NCBI RefSeq assembly: GCF_008642235.1
Contig: NZ_SJEV01000001.1
Coordinates: forward strand, 2,622,400-2,686,399
Origin: Planctomonas psychrotolerans
GTDB lineage: Bacteria > Actinomycetota > Actinomycetes > Actinomycetales > Microbacteriaceae
DNA length: 64,000 nucleotides
Reading direction: 5' to 3'
A program made the position numbers and the translations under genes. The notes below the pieces were generated by a model. It had not been told where the DNA came from. It was given only the letters and a program-made list of their open reading frames with translations, and made no database searches. Within the stretch, counting starts at the first letter, position 1, and each line of letters begins with the position of its first letter. Shown here in pieces: positions 32,535 through 41,102 of the stretch.

Positions 32535-33143
32535 GTGCCGTCGCGAGCGATCTATGTAGAGGTCTACGTCGCGGCGGACATCGACCGTGTGTGGGAACTG
32601 ACCCAGGATCCGGTGCTGCATGCGCGCTGGGATCTGCGGTTCTCCCGGATCACCCCCGTGGAGGATCTGGCCGAGGGCGGATATCGCTTCCGCTACGAGC
32701 GCGCCCTTCCCCTGCATACCATCCACGGCACGGGGACGTCGCTGGGGGAGCGCGAGAGCGCGAACGGTGCCCGCACGTCCGCCCTTCGCTTCACCACTGA
32801 TGACCCGGTGTCGCCGCTCGGCACCGGACGTGGGTACTGGCGCTACGTGCCGACCGGCGCGGGGGTCACCTTCCTCACCGGCTACGACTACACACCCACG
32901 TGGGGTGCCACGCTCGACCGGTTCCTCGTCCGCCCGTTCGTCGGGTGGATGACCGCGTGGAGCTTCGATCGACTGCGCATCTGGGCCGAAACGGGAGTAG
33001 AACCCGAACGCTGGACGCCGCTGTCCGTGCTCGCGATCTGGTTGCCGAGGCGTCCGAGGGCATCGCGCTGCAGTCGTTTCCCGGTCCGTGGCCGACCGAT
33101 GGACGATGCGCCGCCGGCGCTCGCCGCGCTGGAGGCGCCATGA
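32535..33143 (+). CDS. SRPBCC family protein
   Basis: A 202-residue START/Bet v1-like protein. YVEVYVAADIDRVWELTQDPVLHARWDLRFSRITPVE is the usual N-terminal strand-helix pattern, with a hydrophobic cavity implied by the fold, and WMTAWSFDRLRIWAE is the long C-terminal helix. About 40 extra residues follow that helix. GAGG lies just before the GTG at 32535. Its stop overlaps the start of a 27-residue ORF (ATGA), and that ORF overlaps the DUF4166 gene, forming a three-part operon. The ligand is unknown. Confidence 0.83.
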   Translation: MPSRAIYVEVYVAADIDRVWELTQDPVLHARWDLRFSRITPVEDLAEGGYRFRYERALPLHTIHGTGTSLGERESANGARTSALRFTTDDPVSPLGTGRGYWRYVPTGAGVTFLTGYDYTPTWGATLDRFLVRPFVGWMTAWSFDRLRIWAETGVEPERWTPLSVLAIWLPRRPRASRCSRFPVRGRPMDDAPPALAALEAP

Positions 33144-33223
33144 TGCCGCTCGCCGTCCACCAGCCTGCGCCTGGTTCCGCCCGGGAGGCGGCGTCGACCC
33201 TGGCGGCGTTGGGCGCACCATGA
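33140..33223 (+). CDS. 27-residue ORF coupled on both sides
   Basis: A short frame begins at ATG 33140 (or 33143) inside the stop of the SRPBCC gene and ends in a TGA that overlaps the ATG of the DUF4166 gene. Each junction is ATGA. The peptide is MMPLAVHQPAP followed by an alanine-rich stretch, ending TLAALGAP. The SRPBCC protein ends ALAALEAP, so the DNA around the two stops looks duplicated. It may encode a real small protein, or be a relic that keeps ribosomes moving to the next gene. Confidence 0.42.
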   Translation: MMPLAVHQPAPGSAREAASTLAALGAP

Positions 33224-33888
33224 CCTCGATCTTCGAATCAGCGATGGGTGCGGACTTCACCCGACTGCACCCGATGCTTCAACGCCGCTTCGGCGTATCG
33301 CTCGAGGCGGGTTACGCCTGCATCGGCACCGGGACCATGACCCGCATCCGTCGCGGACCCTGGTGGACGGTGCCGTTCCTGCACTTCGGCAAGATCCGCA
33401 ACATCCTCATCCCGGATCTCGGCACCGACGTGCCGTTCACGGTGGAGAACTATCCGTATCGCGATCCGTTCGGCAGGGAGACCGTCACCTTCGTGCGGCA
33501 CTACCGCGTGCGCCGCGAACCGAGCCGCTTCGACGCCACCATGATTCTGAGCGAAGGACGGATCGTCGACTATCTCGGCACCCACCAGCACCTCGCCGTC
33601 GATCTCGAGCTCGCGGCCGAAGCGGACGGCTCCCTCCTGTTGAGGTCGGATGCCCAGCGCTTCTACGAAGGACCGGTCGCGTTCCGGTTCCCCATGCTGT
33701 TCAGCGGTCGCGCCGACCTTCACGAGAGCTACGACGAGGACGCGGGCGTCTTCCGCATTCGCATGGAGGTGCACAATCGCCTTTTCGGCTTCCTGTTCGG
33801 CTACGAGGGGGAGTTCACGTGCGAGTACCCCGACGCGACCGACGCCCCGAATCGACTCAAACCGGTGCGTCACGAGTGTCGGGAGTGA
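33220..33888 (+). CDS. DUF4166 domain protein
   Basis: A 222-residue soluble protein. SAMGADFTRLHPMLQRRFGVSLEAGYACIGTGTMTRIRRGPWWTVPFLHFG and ENYPYRDPFGRETVTFVRHYRV at the N-terminus, and LFSGRADLHESYDEDAGVFRIRMEV and FGFLFGYEGEFTCEY at the C-terminus, match DUF4166, which has unknown function and is often linked to SRPBCC or SDR genes. Its ATG at 33220 overlaps the preceding small ORF. It converges with the nucleotidyltransferase gene; a weak GGGGT/ACCCC stem between them may help termination. Confidence 0.85.
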   Translation: MTSIFESAMGADFTRLHPMLQRRFGVSLEAGYACIGTGTMTRIRRGPWWTVPFLHFGKIRNILIPDLGTDVPFTVENYPYRDPFGRETVTFVRHYRVRREPSRFDATMILSEGRIVDYLGTHQHLAVDLELAAEADGSLLLRSDAQRFYEGPVAFRFPMLFSGRADLHESYDEDAGVFRIRMEVHNRLFGFLFGYEGEFTCEYPDATDAPNRLKPVRHECRE

Positions 33889-33952
33889 CCGTTCCTTTCC
33901 GAAACACCGGAGGGGTCGAGTGAAAGCACCCCAGGAATCGTCGGATCGGGCG

Positions 33953-34795
33953 TCAGGAGACGGCTCCTGCCGCCCGGTCATGGCCTGTCGCCGCGGCATC
34001 CGCTTCTCCGTTCCCCGGTTCCCCTCCCACCGCACCGTCGACCGCCGCCGCACACAGCGAACGCACCTGCGCGACCACCGCACGCAGCGAGGCGGTATCG
34101 GGCGTCACGCTCGCGATCGCTCGGTCGACCCCGCGCAGTCCCGCCCGTTCCAGGAGGGTCTTCTCGTTCGTCACCCACTCGCCACGGGCGGCCAGCACGG
34201 CGTGTGCCGCCGACAGTGACGCCGAAGCGACGAGCCCCAGACACTCGGTGAGCCGGCCGAAGCGTGCATGGGTGTCTTCCGCGTAGTCGAGGTTCCTCTG
34301 CGCGCGATCCCACCACACCGGGGGAGCGGTGGCGCGAAGCTGCGCGGGGAAGTCGGGCCGCGGAAGCTCCCCGCGGAGCACCCGATGCTGGGCGAGTTCG
34401 GCGACGAGCAGGTAGCTCGGGATGCCGACGAGATGGAACAGCAGCGGCTCGATGGAGAAGCGGCCCGCGTGTGCTTCGGCGAGCTGGTGCTCGACGGAGT
34501 CGAGATCCCGGTAGTGCACGTCGACCTGATGCCCGTCGATCCGGAGCCAGGCACCTCCGTTGAAGACGCCACCGCCCCAGCCACCGATCGCCGAGACCGT
34601 GCCCGGCCAGCCCAACCGCTCCAGGGAGTCGGGATCGAAGGCGCCCCGATAGTAGATGGCGAGGTCGATGTCGCTGTCGGGCCGATGCTGCCCCCGCGCC
34701 CGAGAACCGCCGAGGGACACGGCGTGCACGGTGGGCAGACCCGCGAGTCGATCGGCCACCCGGTCGAGGACCCCCTCGAACTCGACATCGGTCAT
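33953..34795 (-). CDS. Nucleotidyltransferase-domain protein (MNT/aminoglycoside-type)
   Basis: A 280-residue protein. AVSLGGSRARGQHRPDSDIDLAIYY (about 25-49) is the minimal nucleotidyltransferase motif, with GS-x-A-x-G and the metal-binding DxD pair. A third acid is likely in DVHYRDL. The C-terminal half is an all-helical domain (ECLGLVASASLSAAHAVLAARGEWVTNEKTLLE), as in kanamycin-type nucleotidyltransferases and HEPN-like partners, here fused in one chain. The substrate is unknown. The start at 34795 follows GGAAGGA. No antitoxin-like partner is adjacent. Confidence 0.82.
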   Translation of the reverse strand: MTDVEFEGVLDRVADRLAGLPTVHAVSLGGSRARGQHRPDSDIDLAIYYRGAFDPDSLERLGWPGTVSAIGGWGGGVFNGGAWLRIDGHQVDVHYRDLDSVEHQLAEAHAGRFSIEPLLFHLVGIPSYLLVAELAQHRVLRGELPRPDFPAQLRATAPPVWWDRAQRNLDYAEDTHARFGRLTECLGLVASASLSAAHAVLAARGEWVTNEKTLLERAGLRGVDRAIASVTPDTASLRAVVAQVRSLCAAAVDGAVGGEPGNGEADAAATGHDRAAGAVS

Positions 34796-34986
34796 CGTCG
34801 TCCATTCCTTCCATCCCGCCGCCAGAGATGCCGTGCCGTGCCATCGGTGAGCTGCGCCGCCGTACACGTCCGCTGCCGCACCAGCGTCCCACCGAGGTAC
34901 CGCCCCCGTCGAGGGAAGCCCCGCCGAGGCACCGAGCCGGGGAGGCCGAGTGGGGACGAGCGACACGCCGGGAATGTCAGTGCGGA

Positions 34987-35015
34987 TTGCTAACCTCGAA
35001 GCTATGTTCGATCAT
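34987..35015 (+). promoter_or_regulatory. SOS promoter with LexA box for the mutasome operon
   Basis: TCGAAGCTATGTTCGA at 34996-35011 matches the actinobacterial LexA consensus TCGAAC-n4-GTTCGA at all but one position. It lies between a -35 candidate TTGCTA (34987-34992) and a -10 candidate GATCAT (35010-35015), 17 nt apart. The GTG start of imuA' is 6 nt after that -10, so LexA would block a leaderless promoter directly. Confidence 0.8.
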
Positions 35016-35021
35016 AGAGGG

Positions 35022-35765
35022 GTGACATCCGCCGCACATTCGAGCATATCTGCGCCCGCCCTGGATGGGCTACCGGCGCAGGATCGAGTGCGTACCCTGC
35101 AGGCCCGTATCCGTGAGATGCAGTCAAGCACGCTCGACAGCCGAAGCATCCCCACTCATCCGGCGATCGCGCAGTTACTGCCCGGCGGGGCACTGAAGCA
35201 GGGCGCCATCTACTCGGTCGAGAGGTCGGCGACGTTGCTGATGGCCCTTCTCGCGGGGCCGTCGGCGGCAGGGTCGTGGTGCGGGATCGTGGGGATGCCC
35301 GAGTTCGGCGTCGAGGCGGCGGCCCGATTCGGCGTCGACCTCGATCGGCTCGTGCTCGTGCCGCATCCGGGAGACCAGTGGCTGAACGTCACCGCGGCCA
35401 TCGCCGACGTGATGGAGGTGGTGGTCACCCGTCCGCCTCGCCGTGCCGACGACGCGAGTATCTCGCGACTCGCAGCGCGCCTCCGCCAGCGCGATGCCAC
35501 TCTCATCGTGCTCGGCACCTGGCCGCAGAGCGAGGCGATGCTCAGTCTCTCCGAGAGCGACTGGAGCGGCATCGGTGACGGGCACGGCCATCTCTCCGCG
35601 CGGCAGGTCACGGTCACGGTCACGAGCCGCGTGCACGCGCGCCCCCGCAGCGCGCGTCTCTGGCTGCCCGATCGCGAGGCGACGTTCCGTCAGGCCGAGA
35701 AGCGGTTCGAGCCCCGCTTGGCCCCGGCCGACCTCGCACCTCCGTTGAGGGAGGCCACCGGATGA
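35022..35765 (+). CDS. imuA': Mutasome accessory protein ImuA'
   Basis: A 247-residue RecA-fold-like protein that works with ImuB and DnaE2 in SOS mutagenesis. It opens with LQARIREMQSSTLDSRSIPTHPAIAQLLPGGALKQGAIYSVE, matching actinobacterial ImuA' proteins. A Walker A motif is missing (SATLLMALLAGPS), as is usual for ImuA'. The start is set at GTG 35022, not at the in-frame ATG 35004, because the latter lies inside the LexA box. Its stop overlaps the imuB ATG by 4 nt. Function in this host is inferred from the intact cassette. Confidence 0.85.
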   Translation: MTSAAHSSISAPALDGLPAQDRVRTLQARIREMQSSTLDSRSIPTHPAIAQLLPGGALKQGAIYSVERSATLLMALLAGPSAAGSWCGIVGMPEFGVEAAARFGVDLDRLVLVPHPGDQWLNVTAAIADVMEVVVTRPPRRADDASISRLAARLRQRDATLIVLGTWPQSEAMLSLSESDWSGIGDGHGHLSARQVTVTVTSRVHARPRSARLWLPDREATFRQAEKRFEPRLAPADLAPPLREATG

Positions 35766-37672
35766 CGGCGCCGACCATCACCCGCACCATGGTGCTCTGG
35801 TGTCCTGATTGGCCGGTCACCGCCGCCATTCAGGCCCACCGGCACTCACCGGATGCCGCCATCGCCCTCATCGACAAGGGCCGGGTGTTCGCCTGCTCGG
35901 CCAGCTCCCGCCGCGAGGGCGTGGCTCGCGGACTCCGGGTGCGCGAGGCGCAGTCTCGGCACCCCGATCTCATCGTCGAACCCTATGAGGCGGTACTCGA
36001 CACTCGCGCGTTCGAGGCGGTGATCGATGCGATCGAGGAGATCATGCCGGGGGTGCAACTCCTGCGACCCGGAATGTGCGCCCTGCGCACCCGGGGACCC
36101 AGCCGCTACTACGGTGGCGAGGAGCCCGCCGCCCAGGCATTGCTCGACCGTCTCGGCACCGTGGAGGGATTGGAGCTCGGGGAATCCCGGGTAGGGATAG
36201 CCGACGGCCCGTTCACGGCGGAACATGCCGCCCGCAGCACCGCGGTGCTTCCCGGGGCGGGACGCATTCTGCGGGTACCCCCCGGGGAGTCGGCGGCGTT
36301 CCTCGGCCCGTTGGGGGTCGGCCTGCTTTCGTCACCCGCGCTCGTGACCCTGCTCCACCGCCTCGGCGTGCGCACCCTGGCGGACTTCGCCGCACTGCCG
36401 GTAACCGATGTGCTCCAGCGATTCGGTGAGGACGGGGCCCGCCTGCACGCTCTCGCCAGCGGACACGACAGCCGTGCCGTTCTTCCGCGCGTCCCCCCGC
36501 AGCAACTCGACAGCACCATCGAGTTCGAACCGGCACTCGACCGGGTCGACCAGGTCACGTTCGGGTTCCGCGCATCCGCCGACCGCTTCCTCGAGGGACT
36601 CACGGCGGCGGGGCTGGTGTGCACGGCCATCCGCATCGAGGTGGCGACGGAGGCGGGGGACACCTCCGAGCGCAGTTGGCTGCATCCGCGCTCATTCACC
36701 GCCTCGGACGTGCTCGATCGGGTGCGGTGGCAGCTGCAGGGCGGTGGGACGATCGACAGCGGCCTGCGTTCCGGCATCACCCGGGTGAGCGTGATGCCCG
36801 AGAGCGTCGACGCCATCTCGAATCATGAGGAGGGCCTGTGGGGCACGGGGCCCGACGAGCGCATCCACTCCGGGCTCTCCCGCGTGCAGAGCATGCTCGG
36901 ACACGGCGGGGTGCTCACCGCGACGATCGGCGGCGGGCGCACTCTCGCCGACCGGCAGAACCTGATCGCCTGGGGAGACCGTCCCCAGCTCGACCGACCG
37001 GTGGAGCAGCCCTGGCCCGGGCAGCTTCCGCCACTCCCGCCTGCCACGGTGTTCTCCTCGCCCCACCCGGTGTGCGTGGTCGATGCCTCCGGCGCGGAGG
37101 TGAGCGTCGATGAGCGGGGTGCACTGAGCGGCGCACCCGCCTCGTTCTTCCGGGGGTCTGCCGTGTCGAGCGCCGGCAGGGAGGTTGCAGGCACGCGTGC
37201 CGCCGTCACGGGTGCCGCCGTCACGGGTGCCGCCGCCGTGGGAACCGCCCTAGGCGTCGCTGTCCGTACCGAGGAACGAGACCCGGGTGCGGACGGGCGG
37301 GGTGCTCAGCGTGATCCCGGTCCCGTGCGATCCGTCAAGGCTGCGGATGCGCGTCCGGTAGGTGCGGTCATGGCAGCGGATGCCGGTCCCGTCCGGTCGG
37401 TCAAAGCTGCGGATGCCGGTCCCGTCCGGTCGGTCAAGGCTGCGGATGCGCGTCCGGTCGTAGCTGCGGATGCCGGTCCGGTCGTGGCTCCGGATGGCGG
37501 TCCCGTCCGGTCGGTCAAGGCCTGGGCCGGACCATGGCCGGTGAACGAGCGCTGGTGGGATCCGGAGCACAGTCGTCGGGCGTACCGCTTCCAGATCGTC
37601 GATGCCGACGGAACGGCGTGGCTGTTCGTGCTCGACGGTGGATCGTGGCGCGCGGAAGCGAGGTACGACTGA
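35762..37672 (+). CDS. imuB: Mutasome hub protein ImuB (catalytically dead Y-family polymerase homologue)
   Basis: A 636-residue Y-family polymerase-like protein. It starts TRTMVLWCPDWPVTAAIQAH, so the metal-binding acids of active Y-polymerases are missing; the palm segment LRPGMCALRTRGPSRYYGGE likewise lacks the catalytic DE pair. A clamp-binding-like EEGLWG lies at 356-361. Residues about 478-588 are a low-complexity, partly repeated insertion, then the conserved C-terminal motif WAGPWPVNERWWD and DGTAWLFVLDGGSWRAEARYD close the protein. ImuB bridges the sliding clamp, ImuA' and DnaE2. It overlaps imuA' (ATGA) and dnaE2 (TGATG). Confidence 0.9.
   Translation: MTAPTITRTMVLWCPDWPVTAAIQAHRHSPDAAIALIDKGRVFACSASSRREGVARGLRVREAQSRHPDLIVEPYEAVLDTRAFEAVIDAIEEIMPGVQLLRPGMCALRTRGPSRYYGGEEPAAQALLDRLGTVEGLELGESRVGIADGPFTAEHAARSTAVLPGAGRILRVPPGESAAFLGPLGVGLLSSPALVTLLHRLGVRTLADFAALPVTDVLQRFGEDGARLHALASGHDSRAVLPRVPPQQLDSTIEFEPALDRVDQVTFGFRASADRFLEGLTAAGLVCTAIRIEVATEAGDTSERSWLHPRSFTASDVLDRVRWQLQGGGTIDSGLRSGITRVSVMPESVDAISNHEEGLWGTGPDERIHSGLSRVQSMLGHGGVLTATIGGGRTLADRQNLIAWGDRPQLDRPVEQPWPGQLPPLPPATVFSSPHPVCVVDASGAEVSVDERGALSGAPASFFRGSAVSSAGREVAGTRAAVTGAAVTGAAAVGTALGVAVRTEERDPGADGRGAQRDPGPVRSVKAADARPVGAVMAADAGPVRSVKAADAGPVRSVKAADARPVVAADAGPVVAPDGGPVRSVKAWAGPWPVNERWWDPEHSRRAYRFQIVDADGTAWLFVLDGGSWRAEARYD
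37321..37520 (+). repeat. In-frame degenerate tandem repeat inside imuB
   Basis: This region encodes three near-exact GPVRSVKAADA units and several shortened variants (PVGAVMAADA, PVVAADA, PVVAPDG) at residues about 520-588. The basic DNA unit is about 33 bp. The last unit, GPVRSVKAWAGPWP, merges with the conserved ImuB C-terminal motif, so the array probably arose by slippage from that motif. All copies stay in frame. Confidence 0.8.
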
Positions 37673-40600
37673 TGGGCTGGAACAATCCGCCGATTCCCTG
37701 GTCGGAGTTCGAACGCAAACTGTCCGACGCCAGACGCCCCTCCTCGATTCCCCTCGCCGCTGACGGCGGAGACAGTCCGGCGTGGTCGCACAAGCGCGAG
37801 CCCTACCGCCCGCCCGAGCTGCCCGTCACCGAGCCGCTGGCCACGACGGTCCCCTACGCCGAGCTGCACGCACACTCCAACTTCAGTTTCCTCGATGGCG
37901 CCAGCTCGCCCGAGGCGCTGCTCGAGGAGGCGGCCCGGCTCGAGTTGACGGCCCTCGCGCTCACCGACCACGACGGCCTGTACGGGATCGTGCGCATGGC
38001 GGAGGCCGCCGAGAAGCACGACATCGCGACCGTGTTCGGTGCGGAGCTGTCCCTCGGCCTCACCGCTCCGCAGAACGGCGTAGCCGATCCGGAGGGCAAC
38101 CACCTGGTCGTGCTCGCGCGGCGGGAGGAGGGCTACCATCGGCTGGCCGCCGCGCTCACCTCGTCACAGCTCGCCGGCGAGGAGAAGGGCCGGCCGCTCT
38201 ACGACATCGATCAGTTGGCGGCGACGGCGTCCGGTGGATGGCTGGTGCTCACGGGCTGCCGCAAGGGGGCGGTGCGATCGGCGCTCGTCGGCGACGGCCC
38301 GCGAGCTGCGGGACAGGAGGTCGACCGGCTGATCGACCTCTTCGGCCGCGACAACGTTGCCGTGGAACTGCACGACCATGGCAATCCGCTGGACTCCAGC
38401 CACAACGACGCGCTGGCCGCTCTCGCGCGTGCCCGGGGACTGCCGGCGATCGCCACCGGCAATGTGCACTACGCCGCACCGGAGCAGCACCGCCTCGCGA
38501 CCGCGCTCGCCGCGGTGCGCGCCCGCCGGAGCCTCGACGAAATGGACGGCTGGCTGCCCGCATCGGCCGGCGCGCACCTCCGATCGGGCGCGGAGATGGC
38601 AGCCCGGTTCGCCCGCTACCCGGGCGCGGTGGAGGGAACGGTGGACATCGCCGCCGATCTCAGCTTCGAGCTGCGCCGTGCCCGCCCCGGCCTGCCGAAG
38701 CAGAAGGTGCCGGAGGGGCACACGCCCATGAGCTGGCTGCGGAAGCTCGTCTGGGACGGCGTGGCGAGCACCTATCCCGACCTCACCGACAAGAACCGGG
38801 AACGCATCGAACGCGAGCTCAGCGTGATCGAGGCGAAGGACTTCCCGGGCTACTTCCTCATCGTGCACGACATCGTGAGCTTCGCCCGGCAGCGCGGCAT
38901 CCTCTGCCAGGGCCGTGGATCGGCGGCCAACTCGGCCGTCTGCTATCTGTTGCGGATCACCGCCGTCGACCCCATCTTCTACGCCCTGCCGTTCGAGCGG
39001 TTCCTCTCCAGCATGCGCGACGAGGAGCCCGACATCGACGTCGACTTCGACTCCGATCGCCGGGAGGAGGTCATCCAGTACGTCTACGAGAAGTACGGCA
39101 GGCAGAACGCCGCCCAGGTGGCCAACGTGATCAGCTACCGACCCAAGTTCGCGGTGCGGGACATGGCGAAGGCGCTCGGGCACAGCCCGGGGCAGCAGGA
39201 CGCGTGGTCGAAGCAGGTGGAACGCTGGGGGTCGATCGTCTCGAGCGAGGATCACGACATCCCGCGTCCCGTGGTCGAACTCGCCACCGAAGTGCTCACC
39301 TTTCCGCGGCACATGGGAATCCACTCGGGCGGCATGGTGCTCACCGACCGCCCCGTGGGGGAGGTGTGCCCGATCGAGCACGGGCGCATGGACGGTCGCA
39401 CCGTTCTGCAGTGGGACAAGGACGACTGCGCCTGGATGGGCCTCGTCAAGTTCGACCTGCTCGGGCTCGGGATGCTCGCCGCACTGCAGCACACGTTCGA
39501 CCTGGTGCGCGAGCACCTGGGGGAGGAGTGGACCCTCGACAGCCTGCCGCGCGAGGAGCAGGGGGTCTACGACATGCTCTGCCGCGCCGACTCGATCGGC
39601 GTCTTCCAGGTGGAGAGCCGCGCGCAGATGGGGCTCCTGCCGCGGTTGCAGCCCCGGCGCTTCTACGACCTCGTGGTGGAGATTGCCCTCGTGCGCCCCG
39701 GCCCCATCCAGGGCGGTGCGGTGCACCCGTTCGTGCGGCGCAAGCTGGGCGACGAACCGATCACCTACCTGCATCCCAAGCTGGTCGAACCGCTGGAACG
39801 CACCCTCGGGGTGCCCATCTTCCAGGAGCAGTTGATGCAGGTGGCGATGGCGGTGGGTGGCTGCACGGGCGAGGACGCCGACCTGCTGCGGCGAGCCATG
39901 GGATCGAAGCGCGGCATCGAACGCATCGACTCCCTGCGCAGCACGCTCTACGCGGGAATGGCGGGCAACGGCATCACGGGTGCGGTGGCCGACGACATCT
40001 ACGGCAAGATCCAGGCGTTCGCGAGCTTCGGATTCGCGGAGAGCCACTCGCTGAGCTTCGCGCTGCTGGTCTATGCCAGCTCGTGGATGCGCCTGCACTA
40101 CCCCGGCGCCTTCCTCGCCGCCCTGCTGCGCGCCCAGCCGATGGGCTTCTACTCGCCGCAGACCCTGGTCGCGGACGCCCGGCGCCACGGGGTGCAGGTG
40201 CGCCGGCCCGACATCCAGCTCTCCGGGGTGGCGGCGGGACTGGAACCGCTCGAGGAGACGGATACCGTTCTGCCCACGGGGCACGCCTCCTGCCTCGACT
40301 TCGAACAGCCACCGGTGCCGGTGTTCGACCCGGCTGGGCACTTCGACTCCGACGACCATCGACGCGACGGGGCGCTCGCGGTGCGGCTCGGGCTCGACGA
40401 GGTGACCGGGATCGGCGCCCCGGTCGCGGAACGCATCGTGGCCGAGCGGGAGCGTGGCGGCGAGTACGCCGACATGGCCGACGTGGTGCGCCGGGTGGGT
40501 CTCACGACCGCGCAGATGGAGGCGCTCTCCGCGGCCGGGGCCTTCGATTCGTTCGGCCTCTCCCGTCGCCAGGCACTGTGGAACGCGGGCAATGCGGCGC

Positions 40601-41079
40601 AGGACCGTGCCGAGTTCCTGCCCGGCAGCGTGGTCACCGTGCAGCCTCCGTTGTTCGAGCTGCCCACCGATCTCGACGACCTGATGGCGGACCTGTGGTC
40701 CACGGGCATCTCGACCGACGACCATCCGGTGCGGCACATGCGCGGAGTCCTCGCCCGACGCGGTGTGCTGCAGGCGGCGGAGTTGCAGCGCACCGACTCG
40801 GGTCGCCGCGTGGAGGTGGGCGGCGTGGTCACCCACCGGCAACGACCCGCGACCGCGAGCGGCATCACCTTCGTCAACCTCGAGGACGAGACCGGGCTGA
40901 TCAACGTGATCTGCAGCGTGGGCGTGTGGATGCGCTACCGGCGCGTGGCCCGCGATTCACCGGCGATGATCGTGCGCGGCATTCTCGAGCGGTCACCGGA
41001 GGGTGTGGTGAACCTGGTGGCCGACCGCTTCGAGGCGCTCGTGCTCGCCCCGCCGACCAAGTCGCGCGACTTCCGCTAG
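37672..41079 (+). CDS. dnaE2: Error-prone DNA polymerase III alpha-like subunit DnaE2
   Basis: A 1135-residue C-family polymerase, the catalytic member of the mutasome. The PHP domain begins AELHAHSNFSFLDGASSPEALLEEA (His66, His68). The polymerase core holds RGSAANSAVCYLL and PDIDVDFDSDRREE with catalytic Asp454 and Asp456. HMGIHSGGMVLTDRP, SFGFAESHSLSFALLVYASSWMR and a C-terminal OB-fold (VTHRQRPATASGITFVNLEDETGLINV) follow. Its ATG at 37672 shares one base with the imuB stop. Length fits DnaE2 (about 1100 residues). It is expressed with imuA' and imuB after DNA damage. Replication-grade DnaE1 must lie elsewhere. Confidence 0.95.
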   Translation: MGWNNPPIPWSEFERKLSDARRPSSIPLAADGGDSPAWSHKREPYRPPELPVTEPLATTVPYAELHAHSNFSFLDGASSPEALLEEAARLELTALALTDHDGLYGIVRMAEAAEKHDIATVFGAELSLGLTAPQNGVADPEGNHLVVLARREEGYHRLAAALTSSQLAGEEKGRPLYDIDQLAATASGGWLVLTGCRKGAVRSALVGDGPRAAGQEVDRLIDLFGRDNVAVELHDHGNPLDSSHNDALAALARARGLPAIATGNVHYAAPEQHRLATALAAVRARRSLDEMDGWLPASAGAHLRSGAEMAARFARYPGAVEGTVDIAADLSFELRRARPGLPKQKVPEGHTPMSWLRKLVWDGVASTYPDLTDKNRERIERELSVIEAKDFPGYFLIVHDIVSFARQRGILCQGRGSAANSAVCYLLRITAVDPIFYALPFERFLSSMRDEEPDIDVDFDSDRREEVIQYVYEKYGRQNAAQVANVISYRPKFAVRDMAKALGHSPGQQDAWSKQVERWGSIVSSEDHDIPRPVVELATEVLTFPRHMGIHSGGMVLTDRPVGEVCPIEHGRMDGRTVLQWDKDDCAWMGLVKFDLLGLGMLAALQHTFDLVREHLGEEWTLDSLPREEQGVYDMLCRADSIGVFQVESRAQMGLLPRLQPRRFYDLVVEIALVRPGPIQGGAVHPFVRRKLGDEPITYLHPKLVEPLERTLGVPIFQEQLMQVAMAVGGCTGEDADLLRRAMGSKRGIERIDSLRSTLYAGMAGNGITGAVADDIYGKIQAFASFGFAESHSLSFALLVYASSWMRLHYPGAFLAALLRAQPMGFYSPQTLVADARRHGVQVRRPDIQLSGVAAGLEPLEETDTVLPTGHASCLDFEQPPVPVFDPAGHFDSDDHRRDGALAVRLGLDEVTGIGAPVAERIVAERERGGEYADMADVVRRVGLTTAQMEALSAAGAFDSFGLSRRQALWNAGNAAQDRAEFLPGSVVTVQPPLFELPTDLDDLMADLWSTGISTDDHPVRHMRGVLARRGVLQAAELQRTDSGRRVEVGGVVTHRQRPATASGITFVNLEDETGLINVICSVGVWMRYRRVARDSPAMIVRGILERSPEGVVNLVADRFEALVLAPPTKSRDFR

Positions 41080-41102
41080 TCGCCGCGCCGCCCCTGCGCC
41101 CC

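Noticed and set aside
33898-33940. GGGGT/ACCCC stem between DUF4166 and nucleotidyltransferase genes as a terminator
   Set aside because: Only five pairs with an 11-nt loop and no T-run; too weak to list as a terminator.
33953-34795. Nucleotidyltransferase gene considered as half of a MNT/HEPN toxin-antitoxin pair
   Set aside because: No separate HEPN gene is adjacent; the helical part is fused in the same chain and the neighbours are unrelated.
38164-40842. An 892-codon minus-strand frame inside dnaE2
   Set aside because: Antisense reading of dnaE2 with strong His/Arg/Val bias; no recognisable motif.
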